Source of the DNA: Puccinellia tenuiflora
Lineage: Eukaryota > Streptophyta > Magnoliopsida > Poales > Poaceae
DNA: 64,000 nt
Assembly: GCA_012064385.1 (NCBI GenBank)
Contig: QRDG01000816.1
Location: 988,543-1,052,542, forward strand
Direction of reading: 5' to 3'
A program made the translations under genes and the position numbers. Below, in pieces: positions 63,184-64,000 of the stretch. Within the stretch, counting starts at the first letter, position 1. The number at the start of each line of letters is the position of its first letter. A model generated the notes under the pieces. The model had not been told where the DNA came from, did not search any database, and worked only from the letters and a program-made list of their open reading frames with translations.

Positions 63184-64000
63184 TGTCGTGGTGGTGCACG
63201 GACAGATGCCATATAGGCTTAAGGTGGGGACGATTGGACGCTGGAGGTAACCGGGGAGGGCTTGTACGTGAAGACGCACAGAGAGACACACACACACACA
63301 CACGATTTTACCCAGGTTCGGGGCTCTCGTGAGGAGATAACACCCCTACTCCTGCCTGCCTGCTGTATATAAGTGGTTCACAACCGATTACAAGCTTGCT
63401 CCTTGAGCTGTATGGAAAGAACTACCCACTCCAAGCTCCTACCGAGTCTCAGAAGGGCTCTCTGGCTCTCCTCTAGCTCTCAAAGACAGACTACGAATTT
63501 GTCCAGCGTCTACGCTCAAATGAAGTGTTGTCCGTGCTTGTAAGTGGAGCCCCTGGTACCCCTTATATAGGGAAACCCAGGGTTACAGTGTAAAATATCG
63601 ATACTGTCGCCATACCCCTTGGTCGCCGCCCGACACGGGCGCCGCTGCACCATGCCCAGACCGTGCCAGCGCTGGTCGCCATGGTCCCCTCTGCATCAGA
63701 CAGGACACCCACGCCTAGGTCTAGCGCCGCTGTACCGCGCCGCTCGCGTCAGAGGCATGGCCGAGGCTTGGCACGCCGTCCACTTGCGGCACACCGCCGC
63801 CCTTGTCTCGCTCCGTGTCTCAAGGAGCTCGGTCCATCATCCGGGATAACCTTTACCCGGCCTAGGTATGCCCCGTGCTCTTGACTCGGTTTACTCTCTC
63901 CTACACATAAGAACAACAAAGAGGATCCTGACATATAATAAGCATGACCCGACTTAAGTCTATGTCGGCAAGCCTTGACCCGGTCGACACCGAATAGGCC
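63184..64000 (-). mobile_element. LTR-8: left LTR of a Tat-2/Tat-3-family element, or solo LTR, cut by window end
   Basis: TGTCGTGGTGGTGCACGG at 63184 equals the terminal sequence of the Tat-2 LTR (43446), and similarity continues to the window end: ACAC run near 63288-63302, minus-strand TATA near 63565, half-site TATGTCGG at 63961-63968 with a mutated partner CCGACTTA at 63949-63956. The left neighbour lacks a primer site, so 63184 is an outer edge; gcgac (63179-63183) is the likely target copy. Orientation minus. Confidence 0.87.

Noticed and set aside
1..64000. Host genes, tRNA or rRNA genes
   Set aside because: Every substantial open frame maps to a retrotransposon domain, an antisense passenger gene or composition-driven sequence. 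The tRNA-like matches are only primer-binding sites.

Overview
The window is plant repeat DNA, most likely from a grass. It shows stacked Ty3/gypsy LTR retrotransposons and no recognisable single-copy host gene. The grass assignment is an inference from the element types: Tat-lineage elements with two RNase H domains and a long extra gene resembling the Pfam 'putative gypsy type transposon' family (PF04195), plus chromoviruses. The species cannot be named. Coordinates were read by eye and may be off by 1-3 bases.

Layout by nesting, oldest host first. (1) Chromo-1, a decayed plus-strand chromovirus (59261-63183), is interrupted by Tat-1 on its left and by LTR-8 (63184-64000+) inside its 3' LTR. 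(2) Tat-1, minus strand (44383-59260), has lost most of gag-pol. It keeps its 5' LTR, primer site, a gag stub, a 106-bp tandem array and an antisense gene. BigLTR-6 (45962-53994; two 3.8-kb LTRs around 0.44 kb) sits in that gene. (3) Tat-2, minus strand, spans 1090-44382 and was inserted upstream of Tat-1's antisense gene. It is split by Tat-3 (23827-38336, plus strand, a sister copy, inserted in RNase H) and Tat-4 (5710-20897, minus strand, inserted in the last exon of Tat-2's antisense gene). LTR-7 (1-1089) interrupts its 3' LTR. (4) Mini-5 (6702-9326) is a 2.6-kb element without gag-pol inside Tat-4. Both copies of a 5-bp target duplication are visible for Tat-3 (GGTAT), Tat-4 (ATGGC), Mini-5 (GTAAC) and BigLTR-6 (CCGCC).

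Each full Tat element has gag, protease, RT, RNase H, archaeal-type RNase H and integrase on one strand, then a gene of about 1000-1130 codons on the opposite strand between pol and the 3' LTR. That antisense gene has its own TATA box and five or six coding exons. Exon phases close exactly in three independent copies, which makes it a real spliced passenger gene and not a chance ORF. All four copies here are now broken.

Shared oddities: gag ORFs open inside the 5' LTR and read through the primer-binding site; there is a common in-frame TAG between protease and RT; sense-strand copies of the polypurine-tract motif recur in tandem arrays; an ATGTCGG half-site recurs in LTRs, antisense-gene promoters, introns and arrays; and nonsense mutations are strongly biased to CAG-to-TAG, as expected from decay of methylated CHG sites.
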